NCBI GenBank assembly: GCA_965224595.1
Contig: OZ245058.1
Span: 2,790,001-2,854,000 of the forward strand
Direction: 5' to 3'
Source of the DNA: Aliivibrio_A sp016764915
GTDB taxonomy: Bacteria; Pseudomonadota; Gammaproteobacteria; Enterobacterales; Vibrionaceae
DNA: 64,000 nt
Part shown: piece after piece, positions 8,108 to 20,824 of the stretch
How positions within the stretch are numbered: position 1 is the first letter of the stretch
Layout of the letters: each line of letters starts with the position of its first letter
Notes under the pieces: generated by a model
The model's database searches: none
What the model was told of the DNA's origin: nothing
What the model saw: the letters and a program-made list of their open reading frames with translations, nothing else
Translations under genes and position numbers: made by a program

Positions 8108-9329
8108 TACTTCCACCTCTAAATGCCAGTTGCGGTGTCTGATTCATGATTTGTTTGAATTGTTGAATTGCTTTATGTGGGTTTTCAGCTTCTGTCACCG
8201 CTCTGACTACCGCCAAGCTGGATACGCCAGTCTTCCATACCACTTCTGCACGGGAAAGATTAATTCCACCGATAGCTACCGTTGGAAAATCACGAGTCAG
8301 TTGTCGATAACACGTTAAACGGCTTAACCCTTGAGGTTTAGATGGCATCTCTTTTGTAGTGGTAGGAAAGATATGTCCTAATGCGATATAACTTGGATTT
8401 AGTTGTGAAATACGTAGAATTTCATAGTAACCGTGTGTGGAGAGCCCAAGCCGCAAGCCAGCAGATGAGATAGCCTGCATGTCAGCAATCTCAAGATCCT
8501 CCTGACCCAAATGCACACCATAGGCACCGTATTTTATTGCTAGTTGCCAATAATCATTAATATAGAGTTGTGCTTTATGCCGATGGCCTAATTGGATGCT
8601 ACGCTCTATTTCACGTTCAAGGTTTGGGTTTTCTGGATCTTTTATCCGTAACTGCAGGGTTGTTATTCCCATAATCAATAACTTTTCAATCCATTCAACC
8701 GAATCTACAACAGGGTACAGCCCTAACTTAGATTCGTCAGTTGTTGAAAATTTCTCTGGATAGGTAATATCTGATTGCCAACCAAGAGATTGTGCCAATC
8801 GGGTTCCTGGTAGTATCGGTGTTGGAAAGTCGCTTTTCTCTGTCGGCCATGTTTCACGTGAAACATTTGCACGGGCTAAAGTCAGAGCATCTTCCAAAGG
8901 AAACTCGAACGCCAGTGCTGTTAATAACATCGCATGGTGCGAGTCAAGTTCACCAACATGGTTATAAAAAAGTGCTCTAGAATTAGAATCGAACTGCCAG
9001 ATATCAAGAAACCCACTATCCGCTTGTACATTAAGCAGCACAAGATTAGAGTATTGAGCGACATTTTCTTGCGCTTCTAGTACTGTCATATCAGAAGGTG
9101 CGACAGCAATGTGTATTGTTGTCGTAAGTAAATCCGTATCACTAAGTTCAGAAAATGATTTAAAATCAAACTGTTGATTGCAATCATCAATCCATAACTG
9201 AGTTTGGCCTGTTAAGTCAGTAGATAACTCAACAGGCCTATCTAACTGCAACTGTTTTGCAGCGTTGATACAGAGCTCTATCTGACTTAACAGTGAAGAT
9301 TGTTCACTGGATAAGTGTAGAGCGTTCAT
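8091..9329 (-). CDS. thiE: Thiamine-phosphate synthase ThiE with long N-terminal extension
   Basis: A 412-residue protein, about twice the length of a stand-alone ThiE. Residues about 203-400 are the TIM-barrel thiamine-phosphate synthase that joins HMP-PP and thiazole phosphate: LYPVVDSVEWIEKLL, TTLQLRIKD, YINDYW, GVHLGQED, GLSTHGYYE, ALGHIFPTTTKEMPSKPQGL and VAIGGI. Residues 1-200 have no obvious motif; HAMLLTALAFEFPLEDALT followed by LARANVSRE faintly recalls the C-terminus of HMP-P kinase ThiD, without a visible active site. A similar long ThiE is known in vibrios. A parS site lies inside the gene and encodes VSRET (156-160). Its start overlaps the thiC stop codon by one base. Confidence 0.92.
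   Translation of the reverse strand: MNALHLSSEQSSLLSQIELCINAAKQLQLDRPVELSTDLTGQTQLWIDDCNQQFDFKSFSELSDTDLLTTTIHIAVAPSDMTVLEAQENVAQYSNLVLLNVQADSGFLDIWQFDSNSRALFYNHVGELDSHHAMLLTALAFEFPLEDALTLARANVSRETWPTEKSDFPTPILPGTRLAQSLGWQSDITYPEKFSTTDESKLGLYPVVDSVEWIEKLLIMGITTLQLRIKDPENPNLEREIERSIQLGHRHKAQLYINDYWQLAIKYGAYGVHLGQEDLEIADMQAISSAGLRLGLSTHGYYEILRISQLNPSYIALGHIFPTTTKEMPSKPQGLSRLTCYRQLTRDFPTVAIGGINLSRAEVVWKTGVSSLAVVRAVTEAENPHKAIQQFKQIMNQTPQLAFRGGSNDAAD
8850..8865. other. parS: parS centromere site 2, inside thiE
   Basis: A second exact copy of TGTTTCACGTGAAACA, within the N-terminal extension of thiE, where it encodes part of NVSRET. The identity to site 1 and the ParB gene in the window make chance unlikely. 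Confidence 0.93.
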
Positions 9330-11272
9330 TACTCCCCCTCGATTTCCGCAGCAGTCGCCAACTTATACAGCTCTGAGCCCTTTGCTTTGAACTCTTCCGA
9401 TTTTTGACGCATCCCTTCAAGAGGATCATCAAGCAGACGAACTTCTATTAAACTATCTGCAGCTACTTGTTCAGTATCCTTGGCATACTCTCTGACCTCT
9501 TGTGAAATCTTCATAGAGCAGAACTTAGGCCCACACATCGAACAGAAGTGAGCCACTTTGCCAGACTCTTGCGGTAGCGTCTCATCATGGAATGCACGAG
9601 CGGTTTCTGGGTCTAGGCCAAGGTTAAACTGATCTTCCCAACGAAACTCAAAACGCGCTTTAGACAACGCGTTATCTCGTATTTGAGCACCAGGATGCCC
9701 CTTCGCTAAATCAGCGGCGTGGGCACATAATTTATAGGTGATTAAGCCTATTTTTACGTCCTCTTTGTTCGGCAGACCCAAATGTTCTTTAGGTGTTACA
9801 TAGCAGAGCATTGCACAACCATACCAGCCGATCATAGCCGCGCCAATACCAGAAGTAATATGATCATAACCAGGGGCGATGTCTGTTGTTAAAGGACCTA
9901 ATGTATAAAAAGGCGCCTCATGACAATGCTTTAATTGCTCGTCCATGTTCACTTTGATCATATGCATAGGTACGTGACCCGGACCTTCGATAATCACCTG
10001 TACATCATACTCCCAAGCAATCTTAGTTAATTCACCAAGGGTTCTTAGTTCAGCAAATTGGGCTTCATCATTTGCATCAGCAATAGAGCCCGGACGTAGA
10101 CCATCACCTAAAGACAGTGCTACATCGTATTTGGCACAGATTTCACAGATTTCACGGAAATTAGAGTATAAGAAGCTCTCTTGGTGGTGCGCTAAACACC
10201 ACTTAGCAATGATCGAACCACCACGAGAGACGATGCCAGTTACCCGTTTAGCGGTCATAGGCACATAGCGAAGTAACAAACCAGCATGAATGGTAAAATA
10301 ATCGACCCCCTGCTCTGCTTGTTCAATCAGTGTATCTCGCATCACTTCCCAATTAAGGTTTTCAGCTACACCGTTCACTTTTTCTAGCGCTTGGTACATA
10401 GGGACAGTTCCAATTGGCACAGGACTGTTGCGCATGATCCACTCACGAGTTTCATGAATATTACGACCCGTTGATAGATCCATCACTGTATCGCCACCCC
10501 AACGAGTAGACCAAACCAGTTTCTCAACCTCTTCTTCAATCGAAGAACTGACTGAAGAGTTACCAATATTTGAGTTAACCTTGACCAAAAAGTTACGTCC
10601 AATGATCATTGGCTCAGATTCTGGGTGGTTAATATTGGATGGAATGATCGCGCGACCTTCAGCAACTTCACAACGAACAAATTCTGGGGTGATCTCTTTT
10701 GGTAAGTTCGCACCAAAGTTATGGCCAGGATGTTGAAAATTTAGCTGCTCATCAGCATATTGATGACGACCCATGTTTTCACGAATGGCTATGTATTCCA
10801 TTTCTGGAGTAATAATACCTTTGCGTGCATAGTGTAGCTGAGTAACACACTGTCCCTCTTTGGCCCGACGAATTTCAGGAAGGTTTCCATAACGGAGATC
10901 GTCCAGAGTTTCATCTTCCAAACGCTCTTTAGTATAAACCGAGCTTACATCCGCCAATACCTCTGTGTCGCCACGCTCTTCAACCCACTTAGCACGCATT
11001 TTAGGCAGACCCATGTGCAGATCCACAGTATGCTCAGGATCGGTATAAACACCTGAAGTATCATATACTTGAATTGGTTCATTGGGTTGCATAATAGGGT
11101 TTTCTTTGCTGCCACCAATTAAGCTGTCAGCCAATGAAATTTCACGTATAGGCACACGAATATCAGGACGACTGCCTTCGATATACGCTTTATTTGAATT
11201 TGGATAGGGTTGTACTGACAGTGATTCTATAAATTTCTTAGCTTCCAATCTCGTTTGTTTGCGATTCGACAT
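9329..11272 (-). CDS. thiC: HMP-P synthase ThiC
   Basis: A 647-residue non-canonical radical SAM enzyme that rearranges aminoimidazole ribotide into hydroxymethylpyrimidine phosphate. The 4Fe-4S motif CxxCxxxxC is at the C-terminus as CSMCGPKFCSM. Other signatures: NIGNSSVSSSIEEEVEK, WGGDTVMDLSTGRNIHETRE, RNSPVPIGTVPMYQALEK, SRGGSIIAKWC and EGPGHVPMHMI. Length is normal for the family. It is the first gene of thiCEFSGH, with a TPP riboswitch in its leader, so expression should fall when thiamine pyrophosphate is plentiful. Confidence 0.97.
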   Translation of the reverse strand: MSNRKQTRLEAKKFIESLSVQPYPNSNKAYIEGSRPDIRVPIREISLADSLIGGSKENPIMQPNEPIQVYDTSGVYTDPEHTVDLHMGLPKMRAKWVEERGDTEVLADVSSVYTKERLEDETLDDLRYGNLPEIRRAKEGQCVTQLHYARKGIITPEMEYIAIRENMGRHQYADEQLNFQHPGHNFGANLPKEITPEFVRCEVAEGRAIIPSNINHPESEPMIIGRNFLVKVNSNIGNSSVSSSIEEEVEKLVWSTRWGGDTVMDLSTGRNIHETREWIMRNSPVPIGTVPMYQALEKVNGVAENLNWEVMRDTLIEQAEQGVDYFTIHAGLLLRYVPMTAKRVTGIVSRGGSIIAKWCLAHHQESFLYSNFREICEICAKYDVALSLGDGLRPGSIADANDEAQFAELRTLGELTKIAWEYDVQVIIEGPGHVPMHMIKVNMDEQLKHCHEAPFYTLGPLTTDIAPGYDHITSGIGAAMIGWYGCAMLCYVTPKEHLGLPNKEDVKIGLITYKLCAHAADLAKGHPGAQIRDNALSKARFEFRWEDQFNLGLDPETARAFHDETLPQESGKVAHFCSMCGPKFCSMKISQEVREYAKDTEQVAADSLIEVRLLDDPLEGMRQKSEEFKAKGSELYKLATAAEIEGE

Positions 11273-11382
11273 AGCATTTTTCCTTTTAATAAGAATAGTT
11301 GGAAAATGCTTGGCGGATAGATGCTACAAGAGGTGTAAATGATTAATTTACTTACAGATATTAGATTAATTCTGTGATTTTC

Positions 11383-11476
11383 TCTTGTTTCCTTCGCAGG
11401 TATTATCCTGAATCAGGTTCAACGGATCCCGTAAAATAACGGTCTCAGCCTTAAGGCACTCCGACAAGTTTCGAAA
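11383..11476 (-). promoter_or_regulatory. TPP riboswitch (THI element) of the thi operon
   Basis: Read on the minus strand the leader contains, in order, CTTGTCGGAGTGCC, GGCTGAGACCG, GGGATCCGTTGAACCTGAT, then CAGGATAATACCTGCG and AAGGAAACAAG. These are the conserved P2/P4/P5 blocks of the THI box (CTGAGA and ACCTGAT...AATACCTGCGAAGGGA). It begins just downstream of a good promoter and lies about 110 bases upstream of the thiC ATG. Confidence 0.97.
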
Positions 11477-11478
11477 GC

Positions 11479-11507
11479 AGTATAAAGAACGGGAGATGTA
11501 ACAGCAA
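11479..11507 (-). promoter_or_regulatory. Sigma-70 promoter of thiCEFSGH
   Basis: On the minus strand TTGCTG (11502-11507) and TATACT (11479-11484) are separated by 17 bp. Transcription would start a few bases before the THI element. Confidence 0.7.
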
Positions 11508-11528
11508 GGTTAAATAATAGTCAGGGGG

Positions 11529-11553
11529 AAAAAAGGGAGATAATCCTCCCTTA
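11529..11553 (-). terminator. Terminator after the CLC-F gene
   Basis: On the minus strand AAGGGAG and CTCCCTT form a short GC-rich stem closed by GATTAT, followed by a T run. It separates the antiporter gene from the thi promoter. Confidence 0.8.
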
Positions 11554-11561
11554 TTACTCAG

Positions 11562-12932
11562 TTACTTATTCAGTTTCTTAGCCCACCGCTTTAAATATGA
11601 AGAATCCACTTCTCGTAACACACCGATTTTTTCAGGTACCGATTCAGGGCCATTTGGGGTAAACGTTTTAGCGACAGAGACACGTTGCGACGAGTATATA
11701 CCGGTGTGACCACTAAAATAGTAGGCTGTGAAACAGGCGATAGCGAAATAGAGAATATGATCGGCGCCAAACAGTTCAACCCCCATGATAGTACAAGCAA
11801 AGGGGGTATTCGTTGCCGCAGCGAAAACAGCAAGAAAGCCCAACGCAGCAAAAAGATCAACCGGTGCACCTAGTACCCAAGCCAATGTATTACCTAAGGT
11901 TGCCCCAACAAAAAACAGAGGTGTAACTTCCCCCCCTTTATAACCGGCGGCTAAAGTAATGGCAGTGAGTACTAACTTAACGAACCAGCTGTACCACTCT
12001 GCACCACCTTCATTGAAAGCGCTAAGAATGCTCACTCCACCTTCTCGGCTAGCATAAACACCTAATCCAATGTAATCATGATTGCCCAAAAGCTTTACGG
12101 CGGCAATAATGATGACACCACCCACGACCACAATCAGGTAGGGATTTTTGAGTGTTGCGGTGAATATATCCTTAATACCGTGGGTAAGTTCACCAAATAG
12201 ATAACCTGAAAGACCAAAAGCAACAGATGCTAGCAATATCTTAGCCAGAAGCAGCATATCGACTTTAACCATCGAATCAAACATCTCGACAGATTGTACA
12301 AAGTTGATACCGTAGTGAGTGTGGTGAGCGCCCCATGCACTACAGACAACATCAGCAAGGATTGCTGCGAACAGAGCAGGTAATACCGCATTAAATTTGA
12401 TTCTACCAATGAAAAGTACCTCCAAAGCGAAGATTGCACCAGTTAGAGGTGTGCCGAATACTGCACCGAAACCAGATGCTATACCCGCTGTAAGCATAAT
12501 TTTCCGGTCAGATTCTGATAAATTAAATAAGCCAGACAACCACTCAGTTGTCGCCCCACCAATCTGCACAGCGGTTCCTTCACGCCCAGCTGAGCCACCA
12601 AACAGATGAGTCATAACCGTCGTTACCATTACCAAAGGACCCATTCTTACAGGTATGCCTTGCCCAGCTTCATTTATCTCATCCATAATCAGGTTATTGC
12701 CGCCCCCTGAGTTTTTACCCAGATTTTGGTAGCAATAAACAATCACTAAACCCGCGACAGGCAGCAAATAAATAAGCCACGGATTCTCAACACGAGTTTC
12801 AAACGCTGTGCTCATCGCCCACAAGAAAAAGGCATTGAACGAACCAACAAGCAACGCAACAGGAATAACCAACAGAATCCAACGTAGGATCTGGCGAACA
12901 TTTTTGAAATTGTACTTAAGAGGATGCGACAT
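11562..12932 (-). CDS. CLC-type fluoride/proton antiporter (CLC-F), EriC-like
   Basis: A 456-residue CLC-family membrane protein with the usual many re-entrant helices. The first anion-site loop reads GGGNNLI (about 76-82) in place of the GSGIP of chloride transporters, and the second motif is GREGT (116-120) in place of GREGP. These replacements are described for fluoride-exporting CLC-F antiporters. The third region reads GYKGGEVTPLFFVGA. A fluoride riboswitch in the leader independently supports the fluoride role. It would expel fluoride that enters as HF. It is a single gene with its own terminator. Confidence 0.9.
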   Translation of the reverse strand: MSHPLKYNFKNVRQILRWILLVIPVALLVGSFNAFFLWAMSTAFETRVENPWLIYLLPVAGLVIVYCYQNLGKNSGGGNNLIMDEINEAGQGIPVRMGPLVMVTTVMTHLFGGSAGREGTAVQIGGATTEWLSGLFNLSESDRKIMLTAGIASGFGAVFGTPLTGAIFALEVLFIGRIKFNAVLPALFAAILADVVCSAWGAHHTHYGINFVQSVEMFDSMVKVDMLLLAKILLASVAFGLSGYLFGELTHGIKDIFTATLKNPYLIVVVGGVIIIAAVKLLGNHDYIGLGVYASREGGVSILSAFNEGGAEWYSWFVKLVLTAITLAAGYKGGEVTPLFFVGATLGNTLAWVLGAPVDLFAALGFLAVFAAATNTPFACTIMGVELFGADHILYFAIACFTAYYFSGHTGIYSSQRVSVAKTFTPNGPESVPEKIGVLREVDSSYLKRWAKKLNK

Positions 12933-13027
12933 AATTATCTATCATATTAAATGGTTACAAAAAGAACAGACAAATATGGGAAGGAAATCTATCGAAAATC
13001 CCGCTACCGTAGATGGATCTATCCTAC

Positions 13028-13092
13028 AACGATAGGGGTCATTATCTCGTTAGAATAACGAGCGGTTAAAGGTGGAACTCCATCACCCGTAA
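13028..13092 (-). promoter_or_regulatory. Fluoride (crcB-type) riboswitch
   Basis: On the minus strand the leader reads ACGGGTGATGGAGTTCCACC, then TTTAACCGCTCG, then CGAGATAATGACCCCTA. The GGTGATGG-GTTCCACC hairpin, the AACCGC strand and the final ATGACCCCTA are the conserved elements of the fluoride aptamer, including the pseudoknot partner. About 95 bases separate its 3' end from the CLC-F start codon. In that gap CTATCG can pair with CGATAG, but there is no clear T run, so control may act on translation. Confidence 0.9.
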
Positions 13093-13193
13093 TGAACACG
13101 AAAATTCATTAGCAGACCAATCGTATACCTAATTAAAACAGTGAGCAACTGTAATAATAAGAGTAAAAGGTTAATACTTGGTTGGGATAGGCG

Positions 13194-13218
13194 AAAAAAA
13201 CTGAACCGTTAGGTTCAG
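13194..13218 (-). terminator. Second rrn terminator
   Basis: On the minus strand CTGAACC, loop TAAC and GGTTCAG make a perfect 7-bp stem followed by seven T. It is in tandem with the stronger terminator at 13248-13278. Confidence 0.8.
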
Positions 13219-13247
13219 GCTTTTAAATTCACTAAATTTTAGGCAAT

Positions 13248-13278
13248 AAAAAAGCCCGAACCTAAGTTCGGGCTTTTT
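13248..13278 (-). terminator. First rrn terminator after 5S rRNA
   Basis: AGCCCGAAC and GTTCGGGCT arms (13252-13273) give a strong GC-rich hairpin with T runs on both strands, directly downstream of the 5S gene. Confidence 0.9.
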
Positions 13279-13288
13279 TATAAATTTA

Positions 13289-13408
13289 AAGCCTGGCGAT
13301 GTCCTACTCTCACATGGGGAGACCCCACACTACCATCGGCGCTACTGCGTTTCACTTCTGAGTTCGGCAAGGAATCAGGTGGGTCCACAGCGCTAAGGTC
13401 GCCAAGCA
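13289..13408 (-). rRNA. rrf: 5S ribosomal RNA
   Basis: On the minus strand the gene begins TGCTTGGCGACC and ends CATCGCCAGGC, with CCGAACTCAGAAGTGAAACG and GTGTGGGGTCTCCCC between. Length is about 120 nt. The terminal halves pair as in all 5S RNAs. It is the last gene of the rRNA operon. Confidence 0.97.
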
Positions 13409-13518
13409 AATTCTTACAATTCGGAAAGTTTCTTAGCAATCGACTAAATTTTAAAGTTCTAAAACACACACTTAAGCGCTCATCTATCTGAATCCGAACA
13501 AAACCACTTGGGTGTTGT

Positions 13519-16410
<2,892 letters not shown>

Positions 16411-16628
16411 ATACAACCCCAAAGGGTTTCGTATGGCAAACAACCAAGTCGAACAAAATATGTTCTTGGTTTTTTTTCGCCGGACTCAAATAGATTGAAG
16501 AGTACATCAATGATGTACTCAACATACAAGACACTTAAATGTGTTGTTTTATATTGAGAACTTTTAAAATTTAGTTTTCATTCAGCGTTACGTATAACGC
16601 CGATTGATTACTAGTCAGCTTTCCAAAT

Positions 16629-16640
16629 TGTTAAAGAGCA
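16629..16640 (-). promoter_or_regulatory. boxA antitermination site in the rRNA spacer
   Basis: TGCTCTTTAACA on the minus strand is the rrn boxA bound by NusB-S10. A second identical copy lies in the 16S leader. Confidence 0.85.
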
Positions 16641-16707
16641 TTAAAGCAAAAGCTTTAATCAATAACCGAAGTCATTAATTAAAGCTCTGTTTTGTTTAAC
16701 TTATCTA

Positions 16708-16730
16708 ACCATGCAATGTGTGTGGACACT
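16708..16730 (-). other. 3' arm of the 16S processing stalk
   Basis: ACCATGCAATGTGTGTGG followed by ACACT matches, with few differences, the reverse-complement pairing of the leader segment at 18461-18484. The two flank the 16S gene and would form its RNase III stalk. Confidence 0.75.
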
Positions 16731-16752
16731 TACGAACAAATGTATCTATCGT

Positions 16753-18293
<1,541 letters not shown>

Positions 18294-18460
18294 AAGTTTT
18301 TTCATTGTTGCATCTCTTGCTAAAAGAGATAACAACGCTCAATGATTATTACTGATTTTGTTTTAACTTTCGTTAAAACGATTTGACTGTGTCAACAAGT
18401 CGAAACTTATTGATTAAGGCCACTCAATTCATTGAGATTATTTTGTGATAATCTATTCAT

Positions 18461-18484
18461 GAGTGCCCACACAAATTGCATGGT
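18461..18484 (-). other. 5' arm of the 16S processing stalk
   Basis: GAGTGCCCACACAAATTGCA and the next four bases are complementary, with few mismatches, to the spacer segment at 16708-16730 when the transcript folds back around 16S. Confidence 0.75.
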
Positions 18485-18489
18485 CAAAT

Positions 18490-18501
18490 TGTTAAAGAGC
18501 A
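18490..18501 (-). promoter_or_regulatory. boxA antitermination site in the 16S leader
   Basis: TGCTCTTTAACA on the minus strand, about 50 bases downstream of the P2 promoter, identical to the copy in the 16S-23S spacer. Confidence 0.88.
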
Positions 18502-18549
18502 ATTCTTAAACTTTCAAACCTTTCGGTTAACTCGTTTAAGTGGACGACC

Positions 18550-18577
18550 ATTTTAGCAAATTAAGTTCTCGTGTCAA
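18550..18577 (-). promoter_or_regulatory. rRNA operon promoter P2
   Basis: On the minus strand TTGACA (18572-18577) and TAAAAT (18550-18555) are 16 bp apart, the spacing typical of rrn promoters. The region upstream is AT-rich. Confidence 0.8.
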
Positions 18578-18669
18578 ACACTTTTTTAAACTTATTTCTC
18601 AAGGTTTATTGTCCAACTGAGTGAGGCAGAATCCTTATTGGAAGCGGTCCTCCGTGTCAGTGAGGTGGA

Positions 18670-18697
18670 ATTATAGGGACTTCGATCGCTTTAGCAA
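18670..18697 (-). promoter_or_regulatory. rRNA operon promoter P1
   Basis: On the minus strand TTGCTA (18692-18697) and TATAAT (18670-18675) are 16 bp apart. It lies 120 bp upstream of P2, matching the tandem P1-P2 layout of enterobacterial rrn operons. The AT-rich stretch further upstream could be an UP element or Fis region. Confidence 0.75.
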
Positions 18698-18769
18698 GCA
18701 TTTTAATGAATAAACATAAAAATATAGAGTTTGTGTATAAATAAACACCACTATGGTCGGTTTATCACC

Positions 18770-19294
18770 TTAAAAAGAGCGGAATTGAATGGCAAACTGT
18801 TCTACTTTATCCCAATCAGTATATTCAACCTCTTTACTACTGTCCGTTTCGCCGCCTGTAATCTTCATAATAAGTTGAATCATCACTCTATCGAACCATT
18901 TATAACGTGGGTAATAGAGAGCACCAGCAAACACTGCTTGCAGTTCAGGTATCCATTTTGATTTAGAAAGAAAGGTTTGCATGTAAGCGTTAGTTTCTGG
19001 TGTATTCTTTTCAACCTTACGTGCCGTTAGATTGACACAGAAGAACGCGACTTTGTTTTGTTCCAATTGGCTAAGGTTATTCGCAATAAATGCATAGAGC
19101 TTTTTATTGAGATGACCATAGCGAATAGAACCCCCAATCATGATTCGATCATATAAAGTAAAATCTATCGTAGTAATAAGGTTAATATTTTGCAGTTCGC
19201 ACTCAACCTCAGAACCGAGCTTCTCTTTTATATAGTTTAGAATCTTTATCGTGTGGCCATCAGTGCTTGAATGGAGCAGTAAAATTTTTTCCAA
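18770..19294 (-). CDS. hemG: Menaquinone-dependent protoporphyrinogen oxidase HemG
   Basis: A 174-residue flavodoxin-fold enzyme that oxidises protoporphyrinogen IX to protoporphyrin IX in haem synthesis, passing electrons to the quinone pool. Matching E. coli HemG, it shows IGGSIRYGHLNKKLYAF, FCVNLTARKVEKNTPETNAY, AGALYYPRYKWFDRVMIQLI and KITGGETDSSKEVEYTDWD. Translation appears to start at TTG (19292-19294), five bases after GAGG; no in-frame ATG fits the N-terminus. It is the last gene of yigZ-trkH-hemG. Confidence 0.94.
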   Translation of the reverse strand: MEKILLLHSSTDGHTIKILNYIKEKLGSEVECELQNINLITTIDFTLYDRIMIGGSIRYGHLNKKLYAFIANNLSQLEQNKVAFFCVNLTARKVEKNTPETNAYMQTFLSKSKWIPELQAVFAGALYYPRYKWFDRVMIQLIMKITGGETDSSKEVEYTDWDKVEQFAIQFRSF

Positions 19295-19320
19295 AATAAC
19301 CTCTTTATTACTTAATATTA

Positions 19321-20778
19321 TTAACTACGCCAAAATGTGGGTGTAAATAAAACCAATAAAGTAAACACCTCTAAGCGTCCAAACAGCATAGAGAGAATCA
19401 GCACCCATTTTGCATTGTCATTAATATCGCCAAAATGCACAGCAACTTCGCCTAAACCAGGTCCTAAATTATTCAAGGTCGCCGCCACTGCAGAAAAAGC
19501 AGTAAGCTCATCGATACCCGTAGCGATCAATCCCAACATACAGAGTACAAAAACCAGCGCATAGGCTGAGAAAAAACCCCATACTGCATCGACTACTTGC
19601 TGTGGCAATGCTTTGTTGGCTAGTTTAATGGTGAAAATGGCTCTAGGGTGAACCAATCGCTTCATTTCACGAGCCCCTTGTAAAAAGAGCAACAAAACAC
19701 GAATCACTTTCATTCCTCCGCCAGTAGAGCCAGCACAGCCACCAATAAATGAGGAAAAAAGCAGTAGTACGGGTAAAAAAAGCGGCCAATCTGCAAAACC
19801 AGTAGTGGTGAAACCTGCGGTAGTTGAGATGGAAACCGTTTGAAACAGTGCTTGTTCAAATGTCTCAAAATAACCATCATAAGTACTGTGGTTAAACAAT
19901 ATGACAAAACAGATCAGAAATAGCAGCGCTTGAATAAGAAAGAACGCTCTAAACTCTGGATCTTTCAAATAATACTTTGGGTGCACACCACCAGAGGCAA
20001 ATGCAGCAAAGTGCAATGAGAAGTTACAGGCAGATATAAGTAAAAAGATCACGGTAATCATATTAATCACCGGGCTATCAAAGTATCCCATACTAGCATC
20101 GTGAGTTGAAAACCCTCCAATCGCAATAGTTGAAAAACTATGAGCGATAGCATCAAAAGGTGTCATACCCGCAGCCCAATAAGCCAACGCACAAGATATA
20201 GTTAAAGTTAGATAGATATACCACAACGCTTTTGCTGTCTCAGCAATCCTTGGCGTCATCTTGCTGTCTTTAACGGGGCCTGGTATCTCTGCTCGATAAA
20301 GCTGCATTCCACCGATACCCAATACAGGTAAAATAGCCACAGCCAATACAATGATACCCATACCACCAAACCACTGCAGAAACTGACGGTAAAACAGGAT
20401 CGCTTTTGGCAAGTCATCTAAACCAACAATAACCGTAGCACCCGTCGTTGTTAAAGCAGAGAAGGATTCAAAAAATGAGTCTGTCAGAGAGATAACAGGA
20501 GTTTCAGAAAGAAAAAAGGGAATTGCGCCTGCGCTGCCTATTACCGTCCAGAACAGCACAACAATCAAAAAACCATCTCGAGATTTTAATTCTTTACGAT
20601 AGCGACGATTGGGAAACCACAGTGCCGCGCCGCCAGAGAGCAGAATAAAAAAAGTAATAACAAAAGGCAGACCTGCACCGTCACGATATATAAACGCAAT
20701 AAAGGCGGGGGCAAGCATAGAAACACTAAAAAGGGCCAGTAGAATCCCTACGATTCTAATTATTGATCGAAACTGCAT
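19321..20778 (-). CDS. trkH: Trk potassium-uptake membrane subunit TrkH
   Basis: A 485-residue inner-membrane K+ channel-like subunit with four M1-P-M2 repeats. The selectivity loops are visible: SALTTTGATV, TIAIGGFSTHD, SISTTAGFTTTGF and LNNLGPGLGE. The GGCAGSTGGGMKVIR gating loop follows the third repeat. It works with the NAD-binding ring protein TrkA, which is not in this window. It is 47 bp from yigZ upstream and 26 bp from hemG downstream, the same order as in E. coli. Confidence 0.95.
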   Translation of the reverse strand: MQFRSIIRIVGILLALFSVSMLAPAFIAFIYRDGAGLPFVITFFILLSGGAALWFPNRRYRKELKSRDGFLIVVLFWTVIGSAGAIPFFLSETPVISLTDSFFESFSALTTTGATVIVGLDDLPKAILFYRQFLQWFGGMGIIVLAVAILPVLGIGGMQLYRAEIPGPVKDSKMTPRIAETAKALWYIYLTLTISCALAYWAAGMTPFDAIAHSFSTIAIGGFSTHDASMGYFDSPVINMITVIFLLISACNFSLHFAAFASGGVHPKYYLKDPEFRAFFLIQALLFLICFVILFNHSTYDGYFETFEQALFQTVSISTTAGFTTTGFADWPLFLPVLLLFSSFIGGCAGSTGGGMKVIRVLLLFLQGAREMKRLVHPRAIFTIKLANKALPQQVVDAVWGFFSAYALVFVLCMLGLIATGIDELTAFSAVAATLNNLGPGLGEVAVHFGDINDNAKWVLILSMLFGRLEVFTLLVLFTPTFWRS

Positions 20779-20824
20779 ATCCGTTATGAATGCCGAATGG
20801 CACTCTTACATCCTTAATAATATT

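Larger units (their letters stand above)
16411..16752 (-). other. 16S-23S internal transcribed spacer without tRNA
   Basis: About 340 bases between 16S and 23S. I looked on the minus strand for a T-loop (GGTTCGAATCC-like) and CCA-adjacent acceptor stems and saw none, so this is a tRNA-less spacer. It holds a boxA-like sequence (16629-16640) and the outer arms of the 16S and 23S processing stalks. Confidence 0.85.

Noticed and set aside
16411..16752. Possible spacer tRNA gene
   Set aside because: No T-loop, anticodon arm or acceptor pairing could be found on the minus strand.
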